A DNA stretch of 58,219 nucleotides from Mitsuokella multacida DSM 20544 (GTDB lineage: Bacteria > Bacillota > Negativicutes > Selenomonadales > Selenomonadaceae): assembly GCF_000155955.1 (NCBI RefSeq), contig NZ_GG697142.2, positions 427,006 through 485,224 of the forward strand, read 5' to 3'. Under the pieces are notes generated by a model. That model was not told where the DNA came from, did no database searches, and saw only the letters and a program-made list of their open reading frames with translations. The position numbers and the translations under genes were made by a program. This document shows positions 17,900 through 27,265 of this stretch, piece by piece; the first letter of the stretch is position 1, and the number at the start of each line of letters is the position of its first letter.

Positions 17900-17928
17900 T
17901 TGCGAAATGCAACTGATGAGGATATAAT
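17900..17928 (+). promoter_or_regulatory. Predicted promoter of the exported CsgG/FlgT-like cluster
   Basis: TTGCGA at 17900-17905 and TATAAT at 17923-17928, 17 bp apart. Confidence 0.6.
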
Positions 17929-17973
17929 AAAACTTATTGAAGATTAGGGGAGAACCAGAAAACGGAGGACCAT

Positions 17974-18852
17974 ATGGAGTCATTCAGGAAATTCTTGGTA
18001 CAGGGGACAAAGCGCAGTCTGCTGACCTTGTCGGCGCTCTGCCTGCTCAGCGCCCCGGCGGCGGCGCAGTCGGTTGTCGTCGACGGTGTCGGCGCAGATG
18101 AGCGCGCCGCACTCATCGATGCTTCGCGCGCGGCTGTCGAGCAGGTTGCGGGCACGTTCATCGACTCGCGCACGCTCGTCGAGAACGCCGCGGTCAAGCT
18201 CGACCAGATTTACACGAAGGCACAGGGCTTCGTCACGGGGACAGAGATCCTCGCGAAGGAACAGCAGGGCGGCCTCGTCCATCTGCGGGCCCGCATCGAT
18301 GTCGACACGGACCCCGATGCGCAGCTCATGAACAACCTCAGCATGATCATGATGCTCAATGACCCGCGCATCGCCGTCGTCGTGCGCGAGGCGGGCGGCG
18401 GCCACGACCGCGCGGCAGAGTCGGCGCTCGACGACAAGCTGCTCGACCTCGGCTTCTCACATGTCGTCGCCTCAGAGCGCACGGCGGGGATTGACCTCAG
18501 CGGTCTCGGCTCTGCCGCTTCGCGCACAGCAGCCGGCCAGTCGCTCGGTGCCGACTACCTCGTGCTTGGCCGCGTCCAGTCGCAGGCCGTCGACATCTCC
18601 TTGCCCGACGGGGAGGACGGCAACTACCGCAAGACGCAGCTCAAGTCGGGCCACGCACGCCTGACCGTCGATGTCATCCGCACGGCGACGGGCGAGGTCG
18701 TCGGGACCTTCACGACCTCGGCGAAGGGCGTCGGCACGAGCGAGACAATGGCGCAGGCCAAGGCCGTCGAGAAGGCATCAGCCAAGGCGGCCGAGCGCCT
18801 CGAGGAGAAGTTCCGCCACCTCGGCTCCGAGGCCGGCATCCACGAATGGTGA
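17974..18852 (+). CDS. Exported FlgT-N/CsgG-like protein (cluster gene 1)
   Basis: 292 residues with a Sec signal peptide (about 1-31; cleavage near APAAA-QS, no lipobox). Residues 35-110 resemble the FlgT N-terminal domain: an Ala-rich helix (DASRAAVEQVAGT), then VENAAVKLDQIYTKAQGFV and a beta strand. The C-terminal half carries the core motif shared by all five genes of the cluster: GADYLVLGRV (base 18547 onward), then LTVDVIRTATGEVVG. No flagellar genes are nearby, so a flagellar role is not supported. It is probably periplasmic in a diderm cell; function unknown. Confidence 0.75.
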   Translation: MESFRKFLVQGTKRSLLTLSALCLLSAPAAAQSVVVDGVGADERAALIDASRAAVEQVAGTFIDSRTLVENAAVKLDQIYTKAQGFVTGTEILAKEQQGGLVHLRARIDVDTDPDAQLMNNLSMIMMLNDPRIAVVVREAGGGHDRAAESALDDKLLDLGFSHVVASERTAGIDLSGLGSAASRTAAGQSLGADYLVLGRVQSQAVDISLPDGEDGNYRKTQLKSGHARLTVDVIRTATGEVVGTFTTSAKGVGTSETMAQAKAVEKASAKAAERLEEKFRHLGSEAGIHEW

Positions 18853-18881
18853 GTGATATCTTGCAGGAGAGGAGAATCCTT

Positions 18882-19550
18882 ATGATAGAGAACGTAAGCG
18901 GACGGCTTGGTCGCACGATTGCCGCGCTCTGCATGTGCCTTGCCTTCATGGCGGGCACGTGCATGGCGGCGAGCCTCAAGAGCCATCCGACGGTCGGCAT
19001 CCTGCCGCTTGAGAACCGGGGCCTCGTCTCAGAGGGCTGGGACCGCGAGGAGATGGGGGCAGCCGTCGAGTACGTCTATACAGACCTTCAAGATTCCGGA
19101 CGATTCAAGCTGCTCGACAGGACGCGCCAGCGCGCGCTGACCGATGAGTACGCGCACGACATGTCCGGGCTCGTCGACGAGGATACGGCGCCTGTCATCG
19201 GCGATCAGTACGGCGCGCAGTATCTGCTCATGGGCAGCATCATCGGCGTGACGACGCGCCGCTCGGAGACGACGGTCGTCGGCGCGGGCACGAAGCGCGC
19301 GCAGGTCACGGCGACTGTTAGCCTGCGCCTCGTCGACACGGAGACAGGTGAGGTCGTGCTGGCGGCGACGGGCCGCTCGCGCAAGAACAACACGCTCGTC
19401 AAGGCACCGCTCGGCCTCATCCGCATCGGCACGGAGCAGGTCGACAAGGAGCAGGTCAATGAAGCGCTCGAAGATGCCATCCACGATGCCGTCGACGGTC
19501 CGCGCGGCCTGCTCGCGCGCATGGACGGCAAGGCAAAGTCGAAGCGCTGA
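18882..19550 (+). CDS. Exported CsgG-like protein (cluster gene 2)
   Basis: 222 residues from ATG 18882, behind AGGAGAGGAG; an in-frame ATG at 18846 would overlap the previous gene. Signal peptide about 1-31 (cleavage near TCMAA). The mature part opens with VGILPLENRG, like the CsgG fold, and continues with a helix ending DSGRFKLLDRT, then YGAQYLLMGSIIGV (base 19212 region) and VSLRLVDTETGEVVLAA. CsgG proteins are lipoproteins that form outer-membrane export pores; this one has no lipobox cysteine, so it probably keeps only the periplasmic domain fold. Its partners are the other four cluster proteins. Confidence 0.75.
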   Translation: MIENVSGRLGRTIAALCMCLAFMAGTCMAASLKSHPTVGILPLENRGLVSEGWDREEMGAAVEYVYTDLQDSGRFKLLDRTRQRALTDEYAHDMSGLVDEDTAPVIGDQYGAQYLLMGSIIGVTTRRSETTVVGAGTKRAQVTATVSLRLVDTETGEVVLAATGRSRKNNTLVKAPLGLIRIGTEQVDKEQVNEALEDAIHDAVDGPRGLLARMDGKAKSKR

Positions 19551-19599
19551 TGGCTGCGTGCTGTGTTTATAAACTGTGTTTATCGATGGAGGACAAGCG

Positions 19600-20448
19600 A
19601 TGCAGATTTCACTCAAGCGACTATTCCTGCTGATGGCCCTGCTGCTGTCTCTTGCTCTGACGAGCACGCCTGCTCAGGCTGCCGGGCTCTTCGGCGGTCC
19701 ATCGGGCAGTGCTGTCTTTGTCGGCGAGGTGCAGAGCTACGGCGACTATGAGCTCAAGGCGGATGCCTGCGCGACGTTCGTCGACAAGCTCGCCGATGCC
19801 TTGCGCCAGCAGGGGATAGCGGTCAGCGGCCGCGCGGACCTCACGAACGAGGAAGGGCGCCACGATGCGATCGGCAGCGGCGATGAAGCGGCGAAGCTTT
19901 CGGAGATCCACATGGACGCCATCGTCCACGGCCACCAGTTCGACCGCGGCTACACGGCGGCCAAACTCGCGCACTACGCGGACATGACGATGGGCCGCGC
20001 CTACTTCCATCAGGAGGACCGCTTGGCCGCCTGGAAGAAGAGCACGCAGACGTATCGCCTCTCGCCTGAAAAGCAGCGCACGGCGGCGGCCATCGCCGGG
20101 AAGTACGGCGCGAAGTATCTGCTCTTCGTCAACCTCAAGGATTTCGACGTGCGCCTCAAGCACAGCATCTTCGCGACGCATACGGAGCGCGAGACGAAGG
20201 GCAAGAAGCTCAGCGCTTCGCTCGACTACTACCTCGTCAATGCGCAGACTGGCCGCGTCTACGAGAAGCACATCGAGAACAAGAAGACGGCGCAGATGAT
20301 CAACTTCGGCCTCGGCAAGACGGGCAAGGGCATGGACGTCGATACCCTCTTGGGTGAGGTCATGGAGACCTCGGCGAAGGACATTGCCGTGGATATCAAG
20401 AAAAAGGGCTTGGACGAGGTGAAGAGCGATGGCACGGCGCAGCAGTAA
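19600..20448 (+). CDS. Exported CsgG-like protein (cluster gene 3)
   Basis: 282 residues from ATG 19600, with GGAGG 5-6 bp before it. Signal peptide about 1-28 (TPAQAA). Mature protein: FVGEVQSYGDYELKADACA, then a region with HMDAIVHGHQF and, after base 20101, YGAKYLLFVNLKDFDV and LDYYLVNAQTGRVYEK, the core motif of the cluster. The C-terminus is basic and Gly/Lys-rich. It overlaps gene 4 by 20 bp, so the two are probably translationally coupled. Function not recognised. Confidence 0.7.
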   Translation: MQISLKRLFLLMALLLSLALTSTPAQAAGLFGGPSGSAVFVGEVQSYGDYELKADACATFVDKLADALRQQGIAVSGRADLTNEEGRHDAIGSGDEAAKLSEIHMDAIVHGHQFDRGYTAAKLAHYADMTMGRAYFHQEDRLAAWKKSTQTYRLSPEKQRTAAAIAGKYGAKYLLFVNLKDFDVRLKHSIFATHTERETKGKKLSASLDYYLVNAQTGRVYEKHIENKKTAQMINFGLGKTGKGMDVDTLLGEVMETSAKDIAVDIKKKGLDEVKSDGTAQQ

Positions 20449-21073
20449 TCTCTCATGGAAGTGTCTGACCGCCTTACTGCTGGCCGCCCTGATGATCGTC
20501 CTGTTCAGCAGCATCACGGCGGAGGCGGCCCAGCCGCGCGTTGCCATCGTCGGCTTTACGAGCCGCATCCACAAGACGGACCTCACGCTGACGGACCTCA
20601 AGGAGCCGCTGCCCGAGCTGCTGAGCGTGGCGCGCGACCAGCTGACAGCAGAGCTTGCGGGCGAGCAGAAATTTGCGCTCTACGACTTCGGCGAGCAGAC
20701 AACAAAGGCGCGATGCGATGAGGCTGCCTTTGTCGATGCGCTCGGCGAGGGTACCATTGCGCCGGAGCTCGCAGGCAAGGCCGACTACTACGTCTTCGGC
20801 TACTTGACGACGCTCGGCAAGGTCAAGGCGCAGAGCGGCGCGCTCGGCCTTTCGGGCAGGGACAAGACGGTCTACGCGGAGCTCTCCCTGCGCGTCATGG
20901 ACGCGCACACGGGGGCCATCGTCTTCGTGACGAAGGCCGACTCGCGCCGCAAGGCGGAGCTCTCGTACAACGCCATCTGGCAGCGCCACGACAGCGGCGA
21001 GGAAGATGCGATACGCGCAGCCCTCGAGGACGCCGCCATCAACCTCGCGGCGCAGTTCAAGCAAGCCATGTGA
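20429..21073 (+). CDS. Exported CsgG-like protein (cluster gene 4)
   Basis: 214 residues. The start lies inside gene 3, behind GAGGTGAAG. Signal peptide about 1-34 (ITAEAA). Mature part: VAIVGFTSRIH at the first strand, a helix (LSVARDQLTAELAG), FALYDFGEQT, then KADYYVFGYLTTL (base 20777 onward) and AELSLRVMDAHTGAIVFV. This is the shortest and clearest single copy of the shared core. Function unknown; predicted periplasmic. Confidence 0.72.
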   Translation: MARRSSNLSWKCLTALLLAALMIVLFSSITAEAAQPRVAIVGFTSRIHKTDLTLTDLKEPLPELLSVARDQLTAELAGEQKFALYDFGEQTTKARCDEAAFVDALGEGTIAPELAGKADYYVFGYLTTLGKVKAQSGALGLSGRDKTVYAELSLRVMDAHTGAIVFVTKADSRRKAELSYNAIWQRHDSGEEDAIRAALEDAAINLAAQFKQAM

Positions 21074-21092
21074 GAGGATTGGAGGATAAGGC

Positions 21093-22400
21093 ATGATCGG
21101 TAGGATTGGTAAGAGAGGAATATGGCGCGGTCTGGCGCTCGGCTGCCTGCTGGCGGCCGCACTGCCGCTCGTGCAGCCTGCAGCATCTGAGGCGGCGGGC
21201 AATATCTGGATGGATGAGAATGCGGAGGTACAGGCGAAGTCCTTCAAGAAGGTCGTCCTGTTCCCCGTCCGCTACCTCGATGCGCCGGACGGCCGCGTCG
21301 ATCAGTTCCGGGGCTACAATGCTGCCCTTGCGAAGCGCATCCAGAAGCGCATCAAGCGCACGAACTTCATGAACTTCGAGGACCCCGGCGATACGAAGGC
21401 GGCCGACAAGAAGCGCGAGAAGCGCGAGATCCTGCGCGACAATCCGGCCTATCACGAGCTCTTGCGCCACTTCGGAAGCGAAACAGAGCGCGCGAAGGCC
21501 GTCTACGACACGACGGGTGCGGAAGGGTACCTCTTGCCGCACATCCGCTATGAGCAGGAGCGCGTCGACCACTCGCCGGCGACCTGGACGCGGGTCAAGA
21601 TGGAGCGGTACTACGACATCGAGAACGGCCCGTATGGCGACAAGTCGAAGTGCAATTACCAGAGCTGGTATGCCGACCACCTGATCCCCGCGCACGACTC
21701 GACGCTGCAGATGCTCGACATGGACTTCCGCCTCTACGATGCGGCGACGGGCAAAGAGGCCATGACGCTCATCGACTACTACCGCAACTATGGCGTCGAC
21801 CAGTGGCATGCGTTTGATCAGATCGCCAAGAACTTCACGGGCGACTGGAACCGACTCAAGAAGGACGGCGACCGCAAGGTACCCGCGGGCGCGCCGACGC
21901 TGGGCTTCCGCAATCTTGAATTGCCGTGGAATGCTTCGCAGGACGAGTTCGCCATCAAGACCATCTACTACGCCTGCAAGGATGAGGCGGGCGACGACCT
22001 GCGGCGCGTCAAGGTCGACTATGCGCCAAACGGCGGCCGCTACTACGTGACGGGCGCCATCACGGACTACGCGCGCGGCGAGACCTGGTGTCCGCCCACG
22101 GCCTCGGCCGTCACCGTGCGCGACCGCACTGAGGAATTCAAGTGGTACGACGACAAGGGCACGGAGCACAAGGGGCGCCGCATCTACTACAAGACGGAAG
22201 TGTCGGACTCGTACGGCTATTACCGCTTCTGGTACCGCGTGGCGGCAAAGCTCTCGCTCGTCGATTCGCGCACGGGCGATGTCGTACTCTCGCGCTATCT
22301 CGAGGCAGAAGACTCCGACCGCTACGCCAATGCCCTGCGCGAGATCTTCAAGCGCTTCTATAAGGATGTCGACAAGGCCATCGGCGTATCGGGCGATTGA
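21093..22400 (+). CDS. Large exported protein of the CsgG-like cluster (gene 5)
   Basis: 435 residues with GGAGGATAAGG before the ATG. Signal peptide about 1-35 (ASEAAG). Mature part: VVLFPVRYLDAPDGRVD, an Arg/Lys-rich segment, then TGAEGYLLPHIRYEQ (about base 21513) and LDMDFRLYDAATGKEAM, with a second core-like element near the end (AAKLSLVDSRTGDVVLSRYL). It is rich in Tyr and Trp. I do not recognise a named family. It is the last gene of the cluster and is followed by a terminator. Confidence 0.7.
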   Translation: MIGRIGKRGIWRGLALGCLLAAALPLVQPAASEAAGNIWMDENAEVQAKSFKKVVLFPVRYLDAPDGRVDQFRGYNAALAKRIQKRIKRTNFMNFEDPGDTKAADKKREKREILRDNPAYHELLRHFGSETERAKAVYDTTGAEGYLLPHIRYEQERVDHSPATWTRVKMERYYDIENGPYGDKSKCNYQSWYADHLIPAHDSTLQMLDMDFRLYDAATGKEAMTLIDYYRNYGVDQWHAFDQIAKNFTGDWNRLKKDGDRKVPAGAPTLGFRNLELPWNASQDEFAIKTIYYACKDEAGDDLRRVKVDYAPNGGRYYVTGAITDYARGETWCPPTASAVTVRDRTEEFKWYDDKGTEHKGRRIYYKTEVSDSYGYYRFWYRVAAKLSLVDSRTGDVVLSRYLEAEDSDRYANALREIFKRFYKDVDKAIGVSGD

Positions 22401-22453
22401 CAGTCCGACTACTCCCGACTGTTTCGGCCTACGGTCCGACTGAATCAACCAGG

Positions 22454-22493
22454 GTCACCGCAGCGATGTTTTTCGCTCTGCGGTGACTTTTTT
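22454..22493 (+). terminator. Rho-independent terminator closing the exported cluster
   Basis: GTCACCGCAG / CTGCGGTGAC perfect 10-bp arms with inner pairing, then a T-run. Confidence 0.9.
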
Positions 22494-22494
22494 C

Positions 22495-22550
22495 TTGCAA
22501 TAAGTCAAAAAAACAAATATAATAAAGATGATAATAGTCAAATAGTCAAT
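22495..22550 (+). promoter_or_regulatory. ctsR promoter with CtsR-type operator repeats
   Basis: TTGCAA at 22495-22500 and TATAAT at 22518-22523 are 17 bp apart. CtsR heptamers (AGTCAAA type) occur at 22503-22509 in the spacer, and at 22536-22542 and 22544-22550 just after the likely start point. The last two begin 8 bp apart; the usual CtsR direct repeat has a 10-bp period. Confidence 0.7.
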
Positions 22551-22570
22551 AAAAAATGAAGGTGATTATC

Positions 22571-23023
22571 TTGAGTAATATTGCAGATCTGATCGAGGCC
22601 TACATCCTGCGCCAGCTCGCAGCGAAGCAGGATGGCAAAGTGGAACTACGCCGAACGGATATCGCCGATGAGATATCGTGCGCACCATCGCAGATCAGCT
22701 ACGTGCTGTCGACGCGCTTCACGCCGGCTAAGGGCTTTGTCGTCGAGTCGCGCCGCGGCCTCGGCGGCTACATCCGCATCGTGCAGGTGCCGCTCAAGAA
22801 TCTCGTCTATCAGGATATGATGGACAAGATCACGGAGGAGACGGATTACGCGACCGTCCAGTCGATGGTGCATTACCTCTTGCAGCACGCGATGATCACG
22901 AACCGCGAGGCTGCGCTGATGATGCAGGTCGTCTCCTCGGTCTACCAGTCGGAGGGCATGTCACCAAAGGAACGTGTCCACCTCTTGAAGTCCATGCTGC
23001 TGACGGTGGAGAATTTCTCGTAG
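22571..23023 (+). CDS. ctsR: Class III stress gene repressor CtsR
   Basis: 150 residues from TTG 22571, behind GAAGGTGAT; this start gives MSNIADLIEAYIL, matching the family N-terminus, whereas ATG 22556 would add five residues and overlap the ribosome site. Winged-helix region with CAPSQISYVLSTRFT, and the beta-wing RRGLGGYIRI that contacts DNA. CtsR represses clp and mcs genes; McsB and heat relieve it. First gene of ctsR-mcsA-mcsB-clpC, with its own operator repeats upstream (autoregulation). Confidence 0.97.
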   Translation: MSNIADLIEAYILRQLAAKQDGKVELRRTDIADEISCAPSQISYVLSTRFTPAKGFVVESRRGLGGYIRIVQVPLKNLVYQDMMDKITEETDYATVQSMVHYLLQHAMITNREAALMMQVVSSVYQSEGMSPKERVHLLKSMLLTVENFS

Positions 23024-23110
23024 GACCGTCGGCTGCCATGCGGCCGGCTGACGGGAAACGCAGAGAATCGTCATCAAGGGACAGGAGAATAGGTCAGAAG
23101 GAGGAGTATT

Positions 23111-23671
23111 ATGTTATGTGAGGATTGCGGCCGCAACCGCGCGGTCGTCCATATTACACAGATCGGGCCGGATGGCAAGATCGAGAAGAACCTCTGTGAG
23201 AAGTGCGCGGCGAAGTACGGCGAATTCCTCATGGAGAACCAGAGACAGCGGAATGTATCGATGAATGACTTCCTCAAGGGCGTCTTCAGCGCGCCGACGA
23301 AGGAGACAAAGCCGCAGGGCGGGGCGGCGACGGAGCTCGTCTGCTCGAATTGCGGCATGAGCTACCGCGACTTCCAGCAGACGGGCAAGATCGGCTGCAG
23401 TGTCTGCTACGCGACGTTCCGCCGCCAGCTCGAGCCGCTCTTGCGCCGCATCCACGGGTCGAGCACGCATAGCGGCAAGATCCCGCACCGCACGGGCGGC
23501 ACGCTTGAGATGAAGCACACGATCGAGAGCCTGCGCAAGTCGCTCAAGGAGTGCGTCGCGCAGGAGGAGTACGAGAAGGCCGCGGAGCTCCGCGACAAGA
23601 TCCGCCTGCTCGAGCATGAGCTGGCAGAAAAAGAGAATGCGGAAGGAGGCGAGAGCCATGTCGGTCAATGA
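23111..23671 (+). CDS. mcsA: McsA, zinc-finger activator of McsB
   Basis: 186 residues with GGAGGAG before ATG 23111. Four CxxC pairs bind zinc: LCEDC (3-6), LCEKC, VCSNC and GCSVC. A C-terminal UVR-type helix pair follows (CVAQEEYEKAAELRDKIRLL). McsA stimulates the arginine kinase McsB and modulates CtsR. Its end overlaps mcsB by 14 bp. Confidence 0.95.
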   Translation: MLCEDCGRNRAVVHITQIGPDGKIEKNLCEKCAAKYGEFLMENQRQRNVSMNDFLKGVFSAPTKETKPQGGAATELVCSNCGMSYRDFQQTGKIGCSVCYATFRRQLEPLLRRIHGSSTHSGKIPHRTGGTLEMKHTIESLRKSLKECVAQEEYEKAAELRDKIRLLEHELAEKENAEGGESHVGQ

Positions 23672-24746
23672 ACTCCTGCGCAGCAGCCGTCTCTCATGGC
23701 TCGCCGCTTCAGGCAAGGAGAGCGATGTCGTGCTCTCGAGCCGCATCCGCCTTGCGCGCAATTTCCGCGAGATCCCGTTCCCGAACCGCGCGGACTTCAA
23801 CCAGCTCGCCGAGGTGCGCCTCGAGGCCGAGAAGCTCTTGCCGGGCATCGCGGCCGACCTCGGGCAGGACTTTGACCTTCTCGACCTCGAGCGCATCACG
23901 CCGTTGCAGCGCGATGTCCTCATCGAGAAGCAGCTCATCAGCCGCAACTTCATCCAGAATCCGCAGCACCGCATCGTCTTCATCACCGCAGACCGTGCGA
24001 CGAGCATCATGGTCAACGAGGAGGACCACCTGCGCATCCAGTGCATGGCGCCGGGGCTCGACCTCGACACGCCGTTTGCGCGCGCTTCGCATATCGACGA
24101 CATGGTCGAGTCGCAGGTCGACATCGCCTTTGACGAGAAGATGGGCTACCTGACCTCGTGCCCGACGAATCTCGGCACGGGCCTGCGCGCCTCGGTGCTG
24201 CTGCATTTGCCGGGCCTCGTCTTCACGCGCAATATCCAGAGCATCATGAATATCTCGCCGCAGCTCGGCCTCGCCATCCGCAGTGTCTACGGTGACGAGA
24301 CGGAGAGCGTCGGCAACCTGTTCCAGATCTCGAACCAGCTGACGCTCGGCTTCTCGGAGGCGGAGATCATCGAGAACCTCAAGACGGCCGTCATGGAGAT
24401 CGTCTCGCACGAGCGCCAGGCGCGCAAGGCGCTGGCCCTCTACATGAAGGAGCGCCTCGAGGACGAGGTCTGGCGCGCCTACGGCACGCTGCGCTACGCG
24501 CGCTTGCTGTCGGAGAAGGAAGTGCTTGAGCTCTTGTCGAAGGTGCGCCTCGGCATCGACCTCAAGCTCATCAACGAGGTAGAGGCCGGCTGCTTCTCGG
24601 AGATCCTCATCAGCAGCCGCACGAGCTACTTGCAGAACCTCGCGGAGAACGAGAACTTATCGAAGAACGAAATAGACAGGCTGCGGGCGGAGCATGTGCG
24701 CAAGGCCTTGCTCTCCTACGCCCGCGGTCAGGAGAACCAGAAATGA
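23658..24746 (+). CDS. mcsB: Protein arginine kinase McsB
   Basis: 362 residues from ATG 23658 (AAGGAGG 10 bp upstream, inside mcsA). It belongs to the ATP:guanido phosphotransferase family: VLSSRIRLARNF near residue 30 and CPTNLGTGLRASV in the catalytic half. It phosphorylates arginines on CtsR and on proteins destined for ClpC-ClpP. The stop overlaps the clpC start (ATGA). Confidence 0.97.
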   Translation: MSVNELLRSSRLSWLAASGKESDVVLSSRIRLARNFREIPFPNRADFNQLAEVRLEAEKLLPGIAADLGQDFDLLDLERITPLQRDVLIEKQLISRNFIQNPQHRIVFITADRATSIMVNEEDHLRIQCMAPGLDLDTPFARASHIDDMVESQVDIAFDEKMGYLTSCPTNLGTGLRASVLLHLPGLVFTRNIQSIMNISPQLGLAIRSVYGDETESVGNLFQISNQLTLGFSEAEIIENLKTAVMEIVSHERQARKALALYMKERLEDEVWRAYGTLRYARLLSEKEVLELLSKVRLGIDLKLINEVEAGCFSEILISSRTSYLQNLAENENLSKNEIDRLRAEHVRKALLSYARGQENQK

Positions 24747-27265
24747 ACTATCGCAATCACTTCACGAGCCGCGCCATCAAGGCGATTGAGTTCGCTCAAT
24801 ACGCCGCGCGCGAGCTCGAACAAGATTATATCGGGACGGAGCACATCCTGCTCGGCCTGCTGCACGAAGAGGGCAGTGTCGCCTTCGCGGCGCTGCAGGC
24901 TGCCGGACTGACCTTTGACGCGGTCATGCAGCGCGTCGAGGCCATGGTCGCGGGCGATGCGGAGTACCCGTCCGACAATCCCTACTACACGCCGCGCGCC
25001 AAGCGCGTCATGGAGGGGGCGGTCGAGGAGGCACAGACGCTCGGCCACAACTACATCGGCACGGAGCACATCCTGCTCTCCTTGCTCGAGGAAACGGAGG
25101 GCGCGGCGGCAGAACTGCTCATCGGCATGGGCGTCGATATCGATGCCCTGCAGGGCGAGGTGCTCGACCGCATCGACCACCCGCATCCGGAGGGCGACGG
25201 CGAGCCGAGCCGCGCGGAGAAGGCGAAGGGGCGCCAAGCGCCGCAGCTCATCAAGAAGTACGGCCGCAACCTCAACGACATGGCCAAGGAAGACCGCATG
25301 GACCCCGTCATCGGGCGCGATAAAGAGATCCAGCGCGTCATCCAGATTCTCGCGCGCCGCACGAAGAACACCCCGATCCTCTTAGGCGAGCCGGGTGTCG
25401 GCAAGACGGCCATCGCCGAGGGACTCGCACAGCGCATCGTCGAGGGTTCGGTGCCGTACATGCTGCAGGACAAGAAGGTCGTCTCGCTGTCGCTCGCCTC
25501 GCTCGTCGCCGGCGCGAAGTACCGCGGCGAGTTCGAGGAGCGCCTCAAGGGGCTCATCGACGAGGTGCGCCAGGACGGCACGATCATCCTGTTCATCGAC
25601 GAGATGCACACGCTCGTCGGCGCGGGCGCGGCGGAGGGCGCACTCGATGCGGCCAATATCTTGAAACCCGCCCTGTCGCGCGGCGAGATCCAGATCATCG
25701 GCGCGACGACGCTCGACGAGTACAAGAAGCACCTCGAGAAGGATGCCGCGCTCTCGCGCCGCTTCCAGACCATCCTCGTCGAGGAGCCGAGCATCGAGGA
25801 CGCCAAGAAGATTCTCATGGGGCTGCGCGGCAAGTACGAGGCCTTCCACTGCGCCCATATCGAGGATGCGGCCATCGAGGCGGCCGTGCGCCTCTCGCAC
25901 CGCTACATCACCGACCGCTTCCTGCCAGACAAGGCCATCGACCTCATGGATGAAGCGGCCTCGAAGGTCCGCATGAAGCAGGTCGCCCAGCCGGAGAAAC
26001 TGCAGGAGATCCGCGCGCGCCTCGAGAAGCTCGGCGTGGAGAAGGAAGCAGCAATCTCCGCGCAGGACTACGAGCGCGCCGCGCGCATCCGCGATGATGA
26101 GCAGAAGGTCAAGGACGAGCTCGAGGAGGCCAAGCGCCGCTTCGAGAAGCGCGGCAAGAGCCGCATCACGGTCACGGCCGACGATATCGCCGACGTGGTC
26201 GCGCAGTGGACGGGCGTGCCCGTGCGCCAGATCGCGGCGAAGGAGTCCGACCGCCTGCTGCACATGGAGAAAATCCTCACGCGCCGCGTCGTCGGCCAGC
26301 AGGAGGCCGTCGAGGCCGTCAGCAAGGCCATCCGCCGTGCGCGCGCCGGCCTCAAGGATCCGAAGCGCCCAATTGGCTCCTTCCTGTTCCTCGGTCCGAC
26401 GGGCGTCGGCAAGACGGAGCTTGCGAAGGCACTCTCGGAGGCGCTTTTCGGCACGGAGGACGCCATCATCCGCTTCGACATGTCGGAGTACATGGAGAAG
26501 TACGCCGTCTCGCGCATGGTCGGCGCGCCCCCGGGCTACGTCGGCTACGAGGAGGGCGGCCAGCTCACGGACGCCGTGCGCCGCAAGCCGTACTCCATCA
26601 TCCTGCTCGACGAGATCGAGAAGGCGCATCCTGACGTCTTCAACGTGCTGCTGCAGGTACTCGACGACGGCCGCCTGACGGACGGCAAAGGTCGCACCGT
26701 CGACTTCCGCAACACCGTCATCATCATGACGAGCAACGCCGGTGCAACCCTCCTGAAGAAGAGCGCGCCGGCTCTCGGCTTTGCCGTCGGCTCCGGCGAC
26801 GAGAAGCAGGAGGCGGAGGATGCGGCCAAGAAGCGCGTGCTCGGCGAAGTGCGCCATATCTTCAAGCCGGAATTCCTCAACCGCATCGACGAGCTCATCG
26901 TCTTCCATCCGCTCGGCCGCGAAGAGCTCTCGAAGATCATCGACATCCTCTTGCGCGACGTCCGCACGCGCCTCGCGGAGAAGGAGATCCGCCTCGAGGT
27001 CAGCCCCGCGGCCAAGAACGTGCTCGTCGAGAAGGGCACGGACTTCAAGTACGGCGCGCGCCCGCTGAAGCGCGCCATCCAGAAGCTCATCGAGGACGAG
27101 ATCGCCGAGCACCTGCTCGCGCGCGACTTCAAGCGCGGCGACACGATCCAGGTGCGCAAGAACGGCGCGAAGCTCGACTTCGTGCGCAAGGAGACGGAGA
27201 AAGATCGCAAAGACAGTAAAGAGAAGAACGTACAGGATAAGGCCGAGAAGCCAGTGGAGGCATGA
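24743..27265 (+). CDS. clpC: AAA+ unfoldase ClpC
   Basis: 840 residues. Double Clp-N domain (1-150; two copies of YIGTEHILL), AAA-1 with Walker A GEPGVGKT at 215-222, a middle domain carrying a UVR motif (about 420-467), AAA-2 with GPTGVGKT at 551-558, and a ClpB-D2-type C-terminus. The C-terminal tail is Lys/Asp/Glu-rich. ClpC unfolds proteins for ClpP, including arginine-phosphorylated ones marked by McsB. Last core gene of the CtsR operon; a 45-residue ORF starts within its last codons. Confidence 0.98.
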   Translation: MNYRNHFTSRAIKAIEFAQYAARELEQDYIGTEHILLGLLHEEGSVAFAALQAAGLTFDAVMQRVEAMVAGDAEYPSDNPYYTPRAKRVMEGAVEEAQTLGHNYIGTEHILLSLLEETEGAAAELLIGMGVDIDALQGEVLDRIDHPHPEGDGEPSRAEKAKGRQAPQLIKKYGRNLNDMAKEDRMDPVIGRDKEIQRVIQILARRTKNTPILLGEPGVGKTAIAEGLAQRIVEGSVPYMLQDKKVVSLSLASLVAGAKYRGEFEERLKGLIDEVRQDGTIILFIDEMHTLVGAGAAEGALDAANILKPALSRGEIQIIGATTLDEYKKHLEKDAALSRRFQTILVEEPSIEDAKKILMGLRGKYEAFHCAHIEDAAIEAAVRLSHRYITDRFLPDKAIDLMDEAASKVRMKQVAQPEKLQEIRARLEKLGVEKEAAISAQDYERAARIRDDEQKVKDELEEAKRRFEKRGKSRITVTADDIADVVAQWTGVPVRQIAAKESDRLLHMEKILTRRVVGQQEAVEAVSKAIRRARAGLKDPKRPIGSFLFLGPTGVGKTELAKALSEALFGTEDAIIRFDMSEYMEKYAVSRMVGAPPGYVGYEEGGQLTDAVRRKPYSIILLDEIEKAHPDVFNVLLQVLDDGRLTDGKGRTVDFRNTVIIMTSNAGATLLKKSAPALGFAVGSGDEKQEAEDAAKKRVLGEVRHIFKPEFLNRIDELIVFHPLGREELSKIIDILLRDVRTRLAEKEIRLEVSPAAKNVLVEKGTDFKYGARPLKRAIQKLIEDEIAEHLLARDFKRGDTIQVRKNGAKLDFVRKETEKDRKDSKEKNVQDKAEKPVEA

